64,000 bases of DNA from Batillaria attramentaria (lineage: Eukaryota; Mollusca; Gastropoda; Batillariidae). Below, one piece after another: positions 33,350 through 43,670 of this stretch (its first letter is position 1; each line of letters starts with the position of its first letter). The DNA lies in assembly GCA_018292915.2 (NCBI GenBank), contig JACVVK020000005.1, positions 2,705,001 through 2,769,000 of the forward strand, written 5' to 3'. Under the pieces are notes generated by a model. The model was not told the DNA's origin and did not search any database. It worked only from the letters and a program-made list of their open reading frames with translations. The position numbers and the translations under genes were made by a program.

Positions 33350-33690
33350 GCCGCTCCTAATTGCGCAGAATGGCTGACAGGAATATGGCTGCTCGCTTGC
33401 ACCCTGAGGGGACCAGAAAGTCAGCGTAATGACTTGGAGTCTAGGCTGGAGTGACAAGAGAAAGCTAATTAACCAGGAAAGGAACCTTGACAGATGAACT
33501 TTTTCCCCACTGTATCTCGTGACATGCGTGCCGTCTGTCGCATGATTATGTGCTCCGTGATCAGTTGGCGGTTTACAGTTGTCCGTCAGGAACGACTTAA
33601 TTGTGCTTGTTTGTCCGGCCTCTCAGTCTCAGTCGTGGTGGTTAGGGTCATTTACGACAAGAGTGGGATGGCGTGGAGGGGTATGGCGAT
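33350..33690. other. Unassigned sequence
   Basis: No supported gene or repeat. Confidence 0.4.
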
Positions 33691-35580
33691 GGAAAATGTG
33701 CAGGTTCAGCGTGTGAATTGAACATCAGTTGAATAGAGGAACATGTTTAGGATCGAGTCAAGGGGTAAACTGAATATGACTCGGAATGGGAAGGGGTAGA
33801 GGAGTGGGTGTTTTGGAATCTTACGTCCTTTTTCACCACGTCTGGGTGATATCAAAGACGGGGTGACGAGAAAAAAAAGCCAGCATAAATATGTGACCCC
33901 ACTGAGCCGGGATTCGAACTCACGACTCGAGCATTGGGAGTCCAACGATGTACGGCATTCAGCTACCCCGGCTCCCGAAATGAGAAGGGAAAAATGTGCA
34001 GGTTCAGCGTGTGAATTGAACATCAGTTGAAGAGGGGAAAATCTTCAGGATTAACTTGTAAACTGAATGGTGAATGGGAGGGGGAAAATGTGGAAGTTTG
34101 ACGTGTAAGCTGAACATCAGTTGAAGAGGGGAACATGTGCAGGATCAATGTGTAGACTGAACATGAATGGGAAGGGGAAAATGTGCGAGTTCAACATGTA
34201 AGTTGAATAATGTATCGGTTAAAGAGGGAGACATGTACAGGTTCAACGTGTTAATTGAATATGAATGCAATGGGAAGGGGAAAACTGACTGATGTGGAAG
34301 TTCAACGTGTAAATTGAATATCACTTGAAGAGGGGAGAAATGTGCAGGTTCACCGTATAAACTGAGTGTCAGTTGAAGACTGAGTGGAAAATGTTCAGAT
34401 TCGACCTGTAAACTGAATATCAATTGCGGAAAGGGGAAAAAATGCAGGTTCAACGTAAAAAGTGAAGATCGGTTGAGGAGGGTAAAATGTACAGGTTCAA
34501 TGTGTGAATTAAATATCAGGATCAGCGTGTAAATTGAACATGAATGGGAAATGGAAAATGTGCAGGTTCAACGTGTAACTTGATATCAATAGAAGAAGAG
34601 GGAAAATGTGCATGTTCAACTTGTAAAATGAATGTCAGTGAAAAGGGGGAAATACGTAGGTTCAACTTGTAAAGTGAATTTCAATGAAAAGGGGGAAATA
34701 CGTAGGTTCAACTTGTAAAGTGAATTTCAATGAAAAGGGGGAAATATGTAGGTTCAACTTGTAAAATGAATTTCAATGAAAAGGGGGAAATACGTAGGTT
34801 CAACTTGTAAAATGAATATCAATGAAAAGGGGGAAATACGTAGGTTCAACTTGTAAAATGAATATCAATGAAAAGGGGGAAATACGTAGGTTCAACTTGT
34901 AAAATGAATATCAATGAAAAGGGGGAAATACGTAGGTTCAACTTGTAAAATGAATTTCAATGAAAAGGGGGAAATACGTAGGTTCAACTTGTAAAATGAA
35001 TTTCAATGAAAAGGGGGAAATATGTAGGTTCAACTTGTGAAATGAATATCAGTGAAAAGGGAGAAATTTGTGGGTTCAACTTGTGAAATGAATTTCAATG
35101 AAAAGGGGGAAATACGTAGGTTCAACTTGTAAAATGAATTTCAATGAAAAGGGGGAAATATGTAGGTTCAACTTGTGAAATGAATATCAGTGAAAAGGGA
35201 GAAATTTGTGGGTTCAACTTGTGAAATGAATTTCAATGAAAAGGGGGAAATACGTAGGTTCAACTTGTAAAATGAATTTCAATGAAAAGGGGGAAATATG
35301 TAGGTTCAACTTGTGAAATGAATATCAGTGAAAAGGGAGAAATTTGTGGGTTCAACTTGTGAAATGAATTTCAATGAAAAGGGGGAAATACGTAGGTTCA
35401 ACTTGTAAAATGAATTTCAATGAAAAGGGGGAAATATGTAGGTTCAACTTGTGAAATGAATATCAATGAAAAGGGAGAAATTTGTGGGTTCAACTTGTAA
35501 ATTGAATATCAATGAGACTGAAGGGGGAAATATGTAGGTTCAACCTGTAAATTAAATTTCAATGGAATGGGGAAAAGGTG
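33690..35580. repeat. 46-bp minisatellite with 138-bp higher-order repeat
   Basis: Units contain GTAGGTTCAACTTGTAAA, then 'ATGAAT-TCAATGAAAAG' and GGGGGAAATA. The left part (33690-34600) is diverged and the centre (34640-35510) is homogeneous. From about 35021 three-unit blocks repeat at exactly 138 bp (TATGTAGG at 35021, 35159, 35297, 35435). A SINE A (33803-33978) splits the diverged edge. Confidence 0.95.
33803..33978 (-). mobile_element. SINE A in the 46-bp array
   Basis: Minus-strand SINE A with some divergence (inserted ACTGA before the GCCGGGATTCGAACTC block). The flanks GGAATGGGAAGGG and GAAATGAGAAGGG may be a decayed target duplication, or simply adjacent array units. Confidence 0.85.
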
Positions 35581-35902
35581 CGGGTCCAATACTAATGTAT
35601 ACTTCACAAAGCAATGACAGGAGTCGCCGAGCGACCCTCCATCTTCATTTCTATGTTGGTAACGCTGCTGACTGAGATGGAAGACTGCCGTTTTCGAAGC
35701 TCTAAGCTGTTTACCAGATTTTGTGGCTTCTAGTATTAAAGAAATACGACTTTCTTTGAGGTTTACGGTCAATTTTTGAACACTGATTGGGACTCGAAAT
35801 AGCTGATCAAAATAACACCAATCAGCGCTGTCTAGCTGGTCCTCAGTCCGCAACCAAATAACGTCGTCTGCTCAGTACACGGTGCACTTCTAAAACAGCT
35901 AA

Positions 35903-36209
35903 AGCCGGCTCTTAACTGGGCACTGCGGAGCGCCACAGTGCTGTCCACAGTTGTGACACAGTTGTGATTTTAGGGGTTTCCGCCGCTGTGGCGTCATCAC
36001 AGCAACCTGGATTTCAAATAGCCACAACAGATTCGGATTGGCTGCACTACGTCACTCGGCGCGCAAACATGGCGGACAGCGCATCTTCAATCGGTTTGTC
36101 ACCGAGGACAGCTGTGTTCTGTAGTTTTGTAGTTAGTAGACACACCGAGCGCAGCGACTGTGATGTGCACATGTGTGTTTCGCGCGCTGTGCCCAGTTAG
36201 GAGCAGGCT
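35903..36209. mobile_element. MITE H, TAA target, PIF/Harbinger-like
   Basis: 307 bp. The ends AGCCGGCTCTTAACTGGGCA and the inverse of AGCCTGCTCCTAACTGGGCA form imperfect terminal inverted repeats of about 25 bp. TAA occurs at 35900-35902 and 36210-36212 and once in the empty F copy (CTAATACGCC at about 53870). A 3-bp TAA target is typical of PIF/Harbinger elements. No transposase is encoded. Confidence 0.85.
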
Positions 36210-36361
36210 TAATACGCTGGCCAGAGTCACCACAATGGCCTCAGATGCTATATACTGTGACCTGGGTGACTGATTCTCGTGAGGCACAGATTCAGCGCAT
36301 TCGATGACAGACTGATTTTCCAGACGCTGTTGTTTGCCTGTCATACGTATTGAGGCTTTAA

Positions 36362-36876
36362 AGATCTTAGCTCCCAACAAAAAGCTTTCCGAAGTGTGAA
36401 AAAATTGTACAGAGTCGACCGTGCAGGCACAGTCAACTTTGTCACAGCCGGTTGCAGAGTTTTTAGCGTCCCTCAGTGAAACTAACCCCAATAAAAGCCA
36501 AGGGCAGCCTGATTTCACAGCTCCAGCCAAGCAGCCAAAGACACATGCCAGGAACAACTTGTCCTTTAAGGTCCAAAAGCCATAGGACTGGACGTAAAGC
36601 AAGCTAATGATGATGATTTCACAGCTCAATTCGCGTATTGACACAGCGAGAAAGATCGTGCAGCACTCAACATCCGCTAGACACTGTAGCGACTCTGTGT
36701 CTCGCTCACTGACTAAAAGTCAAATAATGTCACGGCAAACTCGTGCTCTGGTTTTATAAGGGTCCCCGAAGCGCTGAAAACTCTGCAACTGTGACAGAGT
36801 TGACTGTGCTTGCACGGTCGATTCTGTTAAAAAAAAAATCACACTTCGGAAAGCTTTTTGTTGGGAGCTTAGATCT
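36362..36876. mobile_element. Foldback element I, TTAA target
   Basis: Inverted terminal repeats of about 110 bp begin AGATCTTAGCTCCCAACAAA, flanked by TTAA at 36358-36361 and 36877-36880. The empty F copy has ACATTAATC at that point. A TTAA target suggests a piggyBac or Kolobok-mobilised MITE, but the termini do not settle which. It carries nested insert J. Confidence 0.85.
36524..36614 (+). mobile_element. Retroposon J, 91-bp truncated copy
   Basis: Flanked by a perfect 13-bp duplication GATTTCACAGCTC (36511-36523 and 36615-36627). It contains 'CAAAAGCCATAGGA', GGACGTAAAGCAAGCTAATG and an ATG-repeat tail. Target duplications plus a 3' simple repeat indicate target-primed retroposition of a 5'-truncated element. 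A longer copy lies at 61774-62027. Confidence 0.9.
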
Positions 36877-37206
36877 TTAACTCCGACACTTTAGCCCAGG
36901 TTTACAGCTCGGAGAACGTGCTCGCAAGCGCCGGCACAGCAAGCGCAGTACTGATCACCGCAAAGGTTGCACTTGTTTCAGGTCTGTTCATGGCACCAAG
37001 GGCCCAGCCTGTGTATCATCAAGTTTCGTAGGGGGCCGTAAACTTGAACGGCGATCCGCTGGTGCTTATAAATATACGTGGAACAGACTGAGAAACCATT
37101 TGCTTGTTTAAGTATCGACTTGCCGTTGCTTCCTTGTCCGCGCGTTTTGTTTGACTCTCCCGTGGCATCGCGAGAATGCGAGACCAGTACAGTCGCACCT
37201 GTTGTG

Positions 37207-37620
37207 GTGGTCAGCCGAATGAACGGGGCGGTTAAGGAAAGGTTAAGAGACTTCGTCACCAGCGCGAGAGATCAGGTTCGAGTCCCACTTGGGGCAGAGA
37301 GCTTTTCCTTCTCATACGTGGCACCGTTCATTCGGGCCGATAGTCGGGGGTTCTCTCCGGGTACTCCGGCTTCCTCCACCTCTGCTTTGGTAATGTTCAC
37401 TGATCCCACCAAATCTGAAAATAAACCAGTGCAATTCTAAATTCCCAAACTTAAAAGCTGAGCTGACCCTTCGCACCACATGATTGTAATGTGTTCATGT
37501 CTATTGTGTGAGAGAATGTGTGTGATTCACGTGAGCGTGCGTCTTGGGTTCAGCTCGCGACGCTTTGGGCCGGTTATAGAAGTTTGGTAAAGCGCCTAAA
37601 CAATACTCAGTTATTGAAAT
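37207..37620 (+). mobile_element. SINE B, full length
   Basis: The head is degraded (GGTTAAGGAAAGGTTAAGAG), but the B box AGGTTCGAGTCC, core TTCTCTCCGGGTACTCCGGC and tail AAAGCGCCTAAACAATACTC are clear. It ends near 37616. Confidence 0.88.
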
Positions 37621-37876
37621 ATTATACATGTATTATCAAATGTTGGCAGCGACCACATCCCCCCTCATTCCACGGTGGTCTGCTGGCTCTTGTGCCAGCC
37701 GCGCATGAATACAAACAGTCCACAAGCCAGGCTCATTTTTCCCTAATTTTACTATTACCTGGCATGAAACTTGTTTACAAAGCCAACAAAAAGCACCAGA
37801 TTGCCTTTTTTTTTTACTCTGCAAACAAAAAGAAACGGAAACGGTAATGACTGCGAAGTGGTTACAAGTTAAGCAA

Positions 37877-38301
37877 ATAAAAGCGACACAAAAGGGACAG
37901 AAACCACTTAACTTTGACAAACGACGGCACAGGTCGACGTTTCGGCTTTCGCCTTCTTCAGGACATAAACAAATGGGACATAACTTCAACAAACAAACAA
38001 AAGGTAACTCTGCGGACGTACTGACATACACGGCGCGGGGAAAAACAACAACAACAAAAAAAAAAAACGGTGGGCGAGAATTTTTACTATTTTTTCTGGT
38101 CCTTTTCTCGCCCACCGTTTTTTTTTTTTTTTTTTTTTCCCGCGCCGTGTATGTCAGTACGTCCGCAGAGTTACCTTTTGTTTGTTTGTTGAAGTTATGT
38201 CCCATTTGTTTATGTCCTAAAGAAGGCGAAAGCCGAAACGTCGACCTGTGCCGTCCTTTGTCAAAGTTAAGTGGTTTCTGTCCCTTTTATGTCGCTTTTA
38301 T
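37877..38301. mobile_element. Long hairpin, likely inverted retroelement repeats
   Basis: Two arms of about 200 bp (37877-38079 and 38106-38301) are nearly perfect reverse complements around a 26-bp loop. Each arm holds GGCGAAAGCCGAAACGTCGA. The left arm (minus strand, 37936-37961) starts CTGAAGA and the right arm (38217-38242) CTAAAGA. CTGANGA, a short stem and GAAA-CGTC is hammerhead-ribozyme-like. I associate such inverted repeats with hammerhead motifs with Penelope-like elements, but no protein frame is present to confirm this. Confidence 0.7.
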
Positions 38302-38329
38302 CTGCAAACAAATTTTAAAAGGGGCAAAG

Positions 38330-39200
38330 ATTTTTCTAATATATTTAGAGCAGTTCTTACTACATGACCCGGAAGCAATTACTGGTCTGTAACCTGCCAC
38401 AGATGGCGTCACGTGACCCATAAGCTGATATATTCCACGTACAGTGTCGCTGGCGACGTAGTATGCCGCGTAGCGTATCGCCGAACTATACGGACAGTGA
38501 CTGACCCAGCGGTAGTAGTATGGCGACCTCTCTTCTGCTTCCATCAGCCTAGTGCTCTTGGGTTAGGACTTAGATACAAAAGCTTCATCCTTCTTTGACA
38601 CCCCACGCAGCGCATGCGTGAGAGTCGACACTAGGAAGCTCAGTGTTCGATTCTTCTTCTTCTCTCTTTGTAAGCTTCTCAGTGTCTTTGCCCTCAGATA
38701 GTCTAAACAAGTGATCTTTCTATGATCATGTTTTTGCTTTTTTTCCCCCGTGTAGCCTCAGCTTAACTCACTTGAACTTTCGACCTTTGTGGGACTTTAT
38801 TTCCGTGGCCAGAACCCTTAATCCGGAAAACCGTAATTGGTATTTTTTAAAATTATTATTATTTGTTGTTGTTTAGCGTGTTAACGTTGTTTCTCAGTGT
38901 TGTTGTTGTTGCGGTTTTTTTTATTTGTTTGTTTGTTTGTTTTTCTCCACCGCAATAGGTTCAAAATCAAAGGGAAATAAACCCTATAAATATTTGGTTC
39001 CCGACCGGGATGCAAACTTGCCGCCGTTTATCTGAAAAAAAAAGGCCTGTGTGCTTCGGATATGACAAGCACTTAGGCATTTATTCCCAGATGACAATGG
39101 AGGTATTCATTGCCTGTATTCTTGCAAGAAGAATGCGACGCTCATCATGTTTGTGGCCCAAGGTGTTTTGTTTGTTTTGTTTTTGTTTATTTCACTTGTG
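38330..39200. other. Unassigned sequence
   Basis: Contains TTG and TTTG repeats (38865-38945) and an isolated CTTGCAAGAAGAATGCG region. Nothing can be called a gene. Confidence 0.4.
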
Positions 39201-39202
39201 AT

Positions 39203-39399
39203 AGGGATGGGTTGGTGTTTTAGGGTTTAATCTCCTTTTCCACTCCATACGAGTGATATCAAACACGGGCAACGAGATTTAAAAACAAACAAACAAACAA
39301 ACAAACAAAACAGCACAAATATTTGACCCCTGCTGGGATTCGACCTCACGGTCTGAGAATTGAACGTCCAACGCTCTACCATTCGGCTAGCCCGGCTCC
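39203..39399 (-). mobile_element. SINE A with CAAA expansion
   Basis: Minus-strand SINE A; the body between the GAGA block and CAGCACAAATATTTG is expanded by AAAC repeats (39277-39310). Head and B box present. Confidence 0.87.
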
Positions 39400-40430
39400 A
39401 GTCCCACCACCTGGGGCAGGTTTGACTGTACACACACGCACGTATACTAAAACTACCGGACCTGTAGATAGGTTTGTGTAGCCTGTCCGCCAGTAAACGG
39501 CACGGAGAAAAGTGTTCCGCGAAGAGTCCTTCACGATCCCTGCCACTCGTTTTTCCCGTCCACCCCGGCGCCGGTAACGGCCCCGTAGCAAAAACAGATC
39601 TCTCTTGCACGTGCCTTCCGAGGAACGCGTAATGAGGCCGACAGTGACGCGTAATAGGTCGTTCAGTGACGCGTAATGGGCCGGTGAATGACGCAGCATG
39701 GCCCCCTTCATTACACCTAATGGGTTTCATTGTTTACTTGGGTCCAGGGCTTCGGACGACTCCGCGCAGACCAGAGAGCAATATCTTGTGTGGAAAGAGA
39801 GAGATTGCTGAAGTTTGTATAGGTCTGTGTAAGGTCTGGAGGAAGGGGCTAAGTGTAATGGCTTTCCACTGGTGCTTAGGCGCATTGTCGAGATGACCGC
39901 AGAGGATCTTTTCCGGCGTGATGTTTGACGAGAGGTTGGTGAATGGTAGATGAGGTGGGTTAGGGAAGGAAGGGGAAGTGGGGGTTTGTTGGGGTTGGGG
40001 GGGACGTGGGGGGGGGGGGGGGTGTCATCTGGCTGGAGAAAAGTTCTCGGAGAAGAAATAAATAGTTGATAGAAGACTTTTGTGTTCTAGCACATTTCGT
40101 ACCTCGGCGCACAAGTATCCAACGCTTTTGCCTCTTTTTGGTTTTTGACCCTGTATACGAAAATCAGGCCAGATTAATTGTTCCTTGACAGGCTGTTATT
40201 GCAGCAAACACGAGTTTAATCAAGGTGCAACACTCCCACTAAGCCAAATTTTGAATCCAAGCAGACATAAATTATTATTTTTATTTTTTTATTTTTTTAG
40301 TGAGGTCACTGGGGCAGAACCCCCACATACTTAGTAAGAATTGAGTTAAAGCAGTGCACTTGATTATCGTTTATGCTAAATCCGAGCTGCTAACATACTT
40401 GGTAGGAATGAAAACAGTGAGTTAAATTAA
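39400..40430. other. Unassigned sequence
   Basis: Short echoes of GTGACGCGTAATG-type sequence at 39620-39690 (three imperfect repeats) and a G-rich stretch at 39950-40023. No gene seen. Confidence 0.4.
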
Positions 40431-40439
40431 CGTCGAGTT

Positions 40440-40558
40440 TTACATACGGGACCTGGGCTCGAACCCACGCTTTATCACGGCGACAGTGGTGACGTCCGTT
40501 CAGCAACGCAGTCGCTAAATCGGACGGCAGGGCTACCTATTAGACCATCGCTCACCCT
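40440..40558 (-). mobile_element. SINE D head fragment
   Basis: On the minus strand, the TGGTCTAATAGGTA A box, the CGATTTAGCGAC region and the GTGGGTTCGAGCCC B box match SINE D. The core and tail are absent. Confidence 0.8.
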
Positions 40559-40929
40559 CATCTGGAAATACGGCCTAAGCGTCATGGATCTAAAAGGCGA
40601 TTAGACTCTTTCAGTTTCCAGATGACAGTGACCGGATTTCTTACATTTGGTTAGGCCTAATATTTCTCAGCTACCACCTCAGCTATACAGGCTATGCTAA
40701 TTTTACTATGAGGGTACTATCATGAGATCGCTTGCTTTGGCGGGAATGTGAGGCCATATATCAGTCATTAATGCAAGAAGCAGCGCCGCCATGCGGGGGT
40801 ACAAGAAACCACACAGTTCCGAAAGAGATACCAGTAACGATGACGATAGCAAGAGCACAAAGTCAGTAATGACGTCAGTTCATTAAAAGTCTCAATACGT
40901 ATAACAGAAATACAGCATCGTGTGGATAC

Positions 40930-41350
40930 GTTTTCATCGAATGCGCTTAATCTATAATAATAAATGGCATTTGTAGGGCGCATTTCTTTGGAATAAACTC
41001 AATGCACCAATCACTCACTCACCGACACTCACGCACACTTTACAAACAGTGGACATACATACACTGGTGAAACTGACTAGTTGCTGACACGGGAAATTAC
41101 TGGAAAGCTTTACAAAAGAGGAACGTTTTAAGATTGCTGTTAAAAACAGACAGCGTGAGCGCATTTCTCAGATGTGCTGGCAGGAAATTCCAAACGGTTG
41201 GTGCAACAAAACTGAAAGAGCGCTCGCCAAAGGATTTCAGGTTGCGCTTGGGAATTTTGAGAGAAGCCTCTCGGTTGACGACCGGAGGGTTCGCGACGGT
41301 TGATAGGTGACGTTTCTATGCATCAGAAATCGGTCACTTGGGTCAGAATA
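40930..41350 (-). pseudogene. L2/CR1-like LINE RT C-terminus and 3' end
   Basis: Reading the minus strand to the stop at 41097-41099, the frame contains LKSFGERSFSFVAPTVWNFL and then LRNALTLSVFNSNLKTFLF. This is the conserved 'GDRSF...APxxWNxLP...LKTxLF' C-terminus of LINE reverse transcriptases. The upstream part (SRTLRSSTERLL) is in another frame, so one frameshift is present. The 3' untranslated part ends 'AATGCGCCCTACAAATGCC' then TTATTATTA, the tail also carried by SINE B. The copy is 5'-truncated. Confidence 0.85.
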
Positions 41351-42008
41351 TCACAGCAGCACCCGAGACCATTGTGGTGACACCGACCGGCGTGTAAGTT
41401 GTTCTAGAAGTGTACCACGTACTAGGCAGACGACGTTATTTGGTTGTGGACTGAGGACCAGGGCCCGTATGTAAAACTCGAGGTTAATTTAACCCACGGC
41501 TACGGGCCTAACCCAGACTAGGACAAAAGAAACCCCAAAACAAAATTAAATGAAAAAGGAAGCGAAGAAAGAAAGACAAAAATCAGTCCTTTTATAACGG
41601 CCTAGGCACCTTGCTGGAATGGACCCGCTTCCTGATTTAAATAAAAAAAAAAAACAGCAGAAAATTTAACCCAAGAGCTTGTTTAGATCGAGGTTAGACT
41701 CTAACCCGGGGCTAAACTCCCTAACCCCGACTTTTACATACGGGCCCTGGCGACGTTATTTTGGTTGTGGACCGAGGACCAGCTAGACTGACGGCGCTGA
41801 TTGGGTTTCTTTAGTAGTTTTGTCTGTTCCGGAACGGACGGTAGGCTCCAAGAAAGTCGTATTTCTCTCATATCAGAAGCCACAAAGTCACGAAAACGGT
41901 CGCAATCACGCAGTGAAACGTCCGTCTATCTGGCAAACAGGCTTACAACTTCGAAAGTGGCAGTTTTCCACCATCTCAGCGGCGTTAAGAACATAGAGGC
42001 TTTCAGTT
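41327..42008 (+). repeat. Dispersed repeat F, copy 3, split by element G
   Basis: Plus-oriented F: 'ACGTTATTTGGTTGTGGACT', GACGGCGCTGATTGG, AGAAGCCACAAAGTCACGAA, ATCTGGCAAACAGGC. Interrupted at 41460-41748, with about 31 bp of F repeated on both sides of the insert. Confidence 0.85.
41460..41748. mobile_element. Terminal-inverted-repeat element G, copy 2
   Basis: 289 bp. The ends AGGGCCCGTATGTAAAACTC and the inverse of AGGGCCCGTATGTAAAAGTC form an inverted repeat of about 26 bp. The interior matches 10723-11077 (CACCTTGCTGGAATGGACCC). It is flanked by about 31 bp of duplicated target, far longer than normal for such an element. Confidence 0.83.
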
Positions 42009-42064
42009 GACGAAATCTGTTTTTCGCGTCTGTTCATTAGATATCTGATGTCAGTCGCTGTTTC

Positions 42065-42065
<1 letters not shown>

Positions 42066-42096
<31 letters not shown>

Positions 42097-42360
42097 CGGA
42101 GCCGGCGTAGCCGAAGGGTAGAGTGTTAGACTCCCAATGCTCGGGTGGTGAGTTCGAATCTCGGCTGGGGCCACATATTTGTGCTGGCCTTTTTCTCGTT
42201 GCCCCGTCTTTGACATAACCCATGCCTTGCGGAAAAGGACGTAAAACTCCCAAACACCCACCCACCCCACCCCTCTCTCTCTCTCTCTCTCTCTCCGTAT
42301 GTGGTGGAAAAGGACGTTAAAACCCCCCAAACACCCACCCACCCTCTCTCTCTCTCTCTG
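42066..42360 (+). mobile_element. SINE A inside CT tract, plus second tail fragment
   Basis: Full SINE A at 42098-42272 between CT runs (42069-42097 and 42273-42293). After the second CT run the SINE tail alone recurs (GTGGTGGAAAAGGACGTTAA to CCCACCCACCC, 42294-42343), followed by CT again. Confidence 0.9.
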
Positions 42361-42364
42361 TGAA

Positions 42365-43665
42365 CTCAGCAAGCTTCCTTGTATCCCGCTAGGTGACGCC
42401 CGCGTCGCCCATGATTAATGATGCTTCGTATTTCGCGGTGGCGCGCAAGATCTCCCCTTCTAATACAAAATTTCTGATAGCACCGTCTGAAACGAAAACA
42501 CAGACTGGCTGGAGTTAGAGGAACGCACAGGTTTTTTTTTTTTTTTTCCTCCCTCTCGGTCTCGCGATAACATCACCCCTGCAATTTCATTAATTCTCTG
42601 TCGATTTTTCCTGTTTAGACTGCTACACCCCTCCCCCCGTCCAACCCTTGCTCTGTTTCTGGGCCTCTCAATCCAATCCCGCAACCTCCAGTGATTTTAA
42701 AGGGCCATATACCTAGGGCCGAGTTACCCATGGGTCGCTCATTACGGCAACGGGACCCAGTCGTAGGAAAGTGGCGGTTAGAGTGACTGGCCGAGGCGAG
42801 GCTTGGCTCCGCCTCTCCCGCGAGTGAAAGGCGGCCTTTTTTTTAAAAAAATCAGAACTATAGGTCAAGCTCAAATTTTCTCCCTGAAATACGTGCTTAT
42901 GGACTTCGTTGGGTTGAAATTTGGGTTGGCCTTTGTTGGTCACTGTACAAAACATCATTCTACTAAGTATGGAACACCTAGGTAATCTCTAAGTATGATA
43001 TATTTTTATGCAAAAAAAAAAAAGAAAAAAAGATTGGAGGCATCATTCCAGGCACACAGCGCACACGAAGCAGGCACACAGCGCAGACAGAAAGTGAACA
43101 GGCCACACCTCTTTTGACCCAGGCACGAATGTGGCCCTTTAAACCCGACAGAAGAAATACAGACACGGAAACGGACGGCACTATCGCTCGTGTGTATCTT
43201 AAAAGTGTTTGTTCGCAGACTCCCCTTCATTTTATTTGAGCGTCAGACGATTTGTCCAATGCCATCGAATTTGTTTTGCGGGGCAGCTAGACACCGGCTA
43301 AAATTGATATCAGGTTTTGGATCTGGAGTCTTGCGCGTGCGATGGTCAGCGGGTGCGCCGAAATGATAAATTATACTGATACGTCGCTTTTCAGGACTTG
43401 GCTCATATCGGTATGGGAGCTGGGAGGATGGAGAAGTTAGCAAAAAGAGTTCCCAGAAGTGATGAACTTAACTGATCCATTCCCAAACAAGGGCGCGACC
43501 TGTATCGATAGGGAACCAGTTACTGATGGTTTGTAACGATTATGTCAAAAACGGAGGTTTGGGGCAAATGATTTATTGAGTGATCAGATTTTTGTCTTGT
43601 GAATCACTGTGAATCTGATATCTGAATGTGAGGTTGAAGTGGCTCTATGTGCAGTAAGTTTCTGG
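42365..43665. other. Largely single-copy sequence
   Basis: No SINE, tandem array or supported exon in 1.3 kb. A short direct repeat GGCACACAGCGCA is seen at about 43048-43085. It is one of the more gene-like stretches in complexity, but nothing is recognised. Confidence 0.4.
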
Positions 43666-43670
43666 CTAAT

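Larger units (their letters stand above)
35590..36890 (-). repeat. Dispersed repeat F, copy 2, carrying two DNA transposons
   Basis: Minus-oriented F in three pieces (about 35650-35902, 36210-36361 and from 36877). Compared with the uninterrupted copy at 53543-54015, it is split by element H (35903-36209) and element I (36362-36876). Shared blocks include TAGCTGGTCCTCAGTCCGCA, 'CGTCTGCTCAGTAC' and TCAGCGCATTCGA. Confidence 0.85.

Noticed and set aside
32700..33377. 225-codon plus-strand frame
   Set aside because: It runs through the SINE A tail, repeat P, SINE C and both copies of repeat K, so it is a mosaic of repeats.
27637..35580. CRISPR-like arrays at 9.1-9.5, 27.6-28.2 and 33.7-35.6 kb
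   Set aside because: The units are contiguous tandem repeats without unique spacers, in a eukaryotic genome. They are minisatellites.
36099..36644. 181-codon minus-strand frame, similar to the frame at 61768-62124
   Set aside because: The similarity comes only from retroposon J, read antisense to its tail. The rest is MITE H and repeat F.
37877..38301. Treating the hairpin purely as a read-chimera artefact
   Set aside because: The arms differ at several positions (CTGAAGA versus CTAAAGA; CAACAAC versus a T run), which a simple foldback read error would not produce. Raw reads should still be checked.
37636..38392. Two long mirrored frames (181 and 189 codons)
   Set aside because: They are the two arms of the 37877-38301 hairpin read from each side, so their similarity follows from the inverted repeat.
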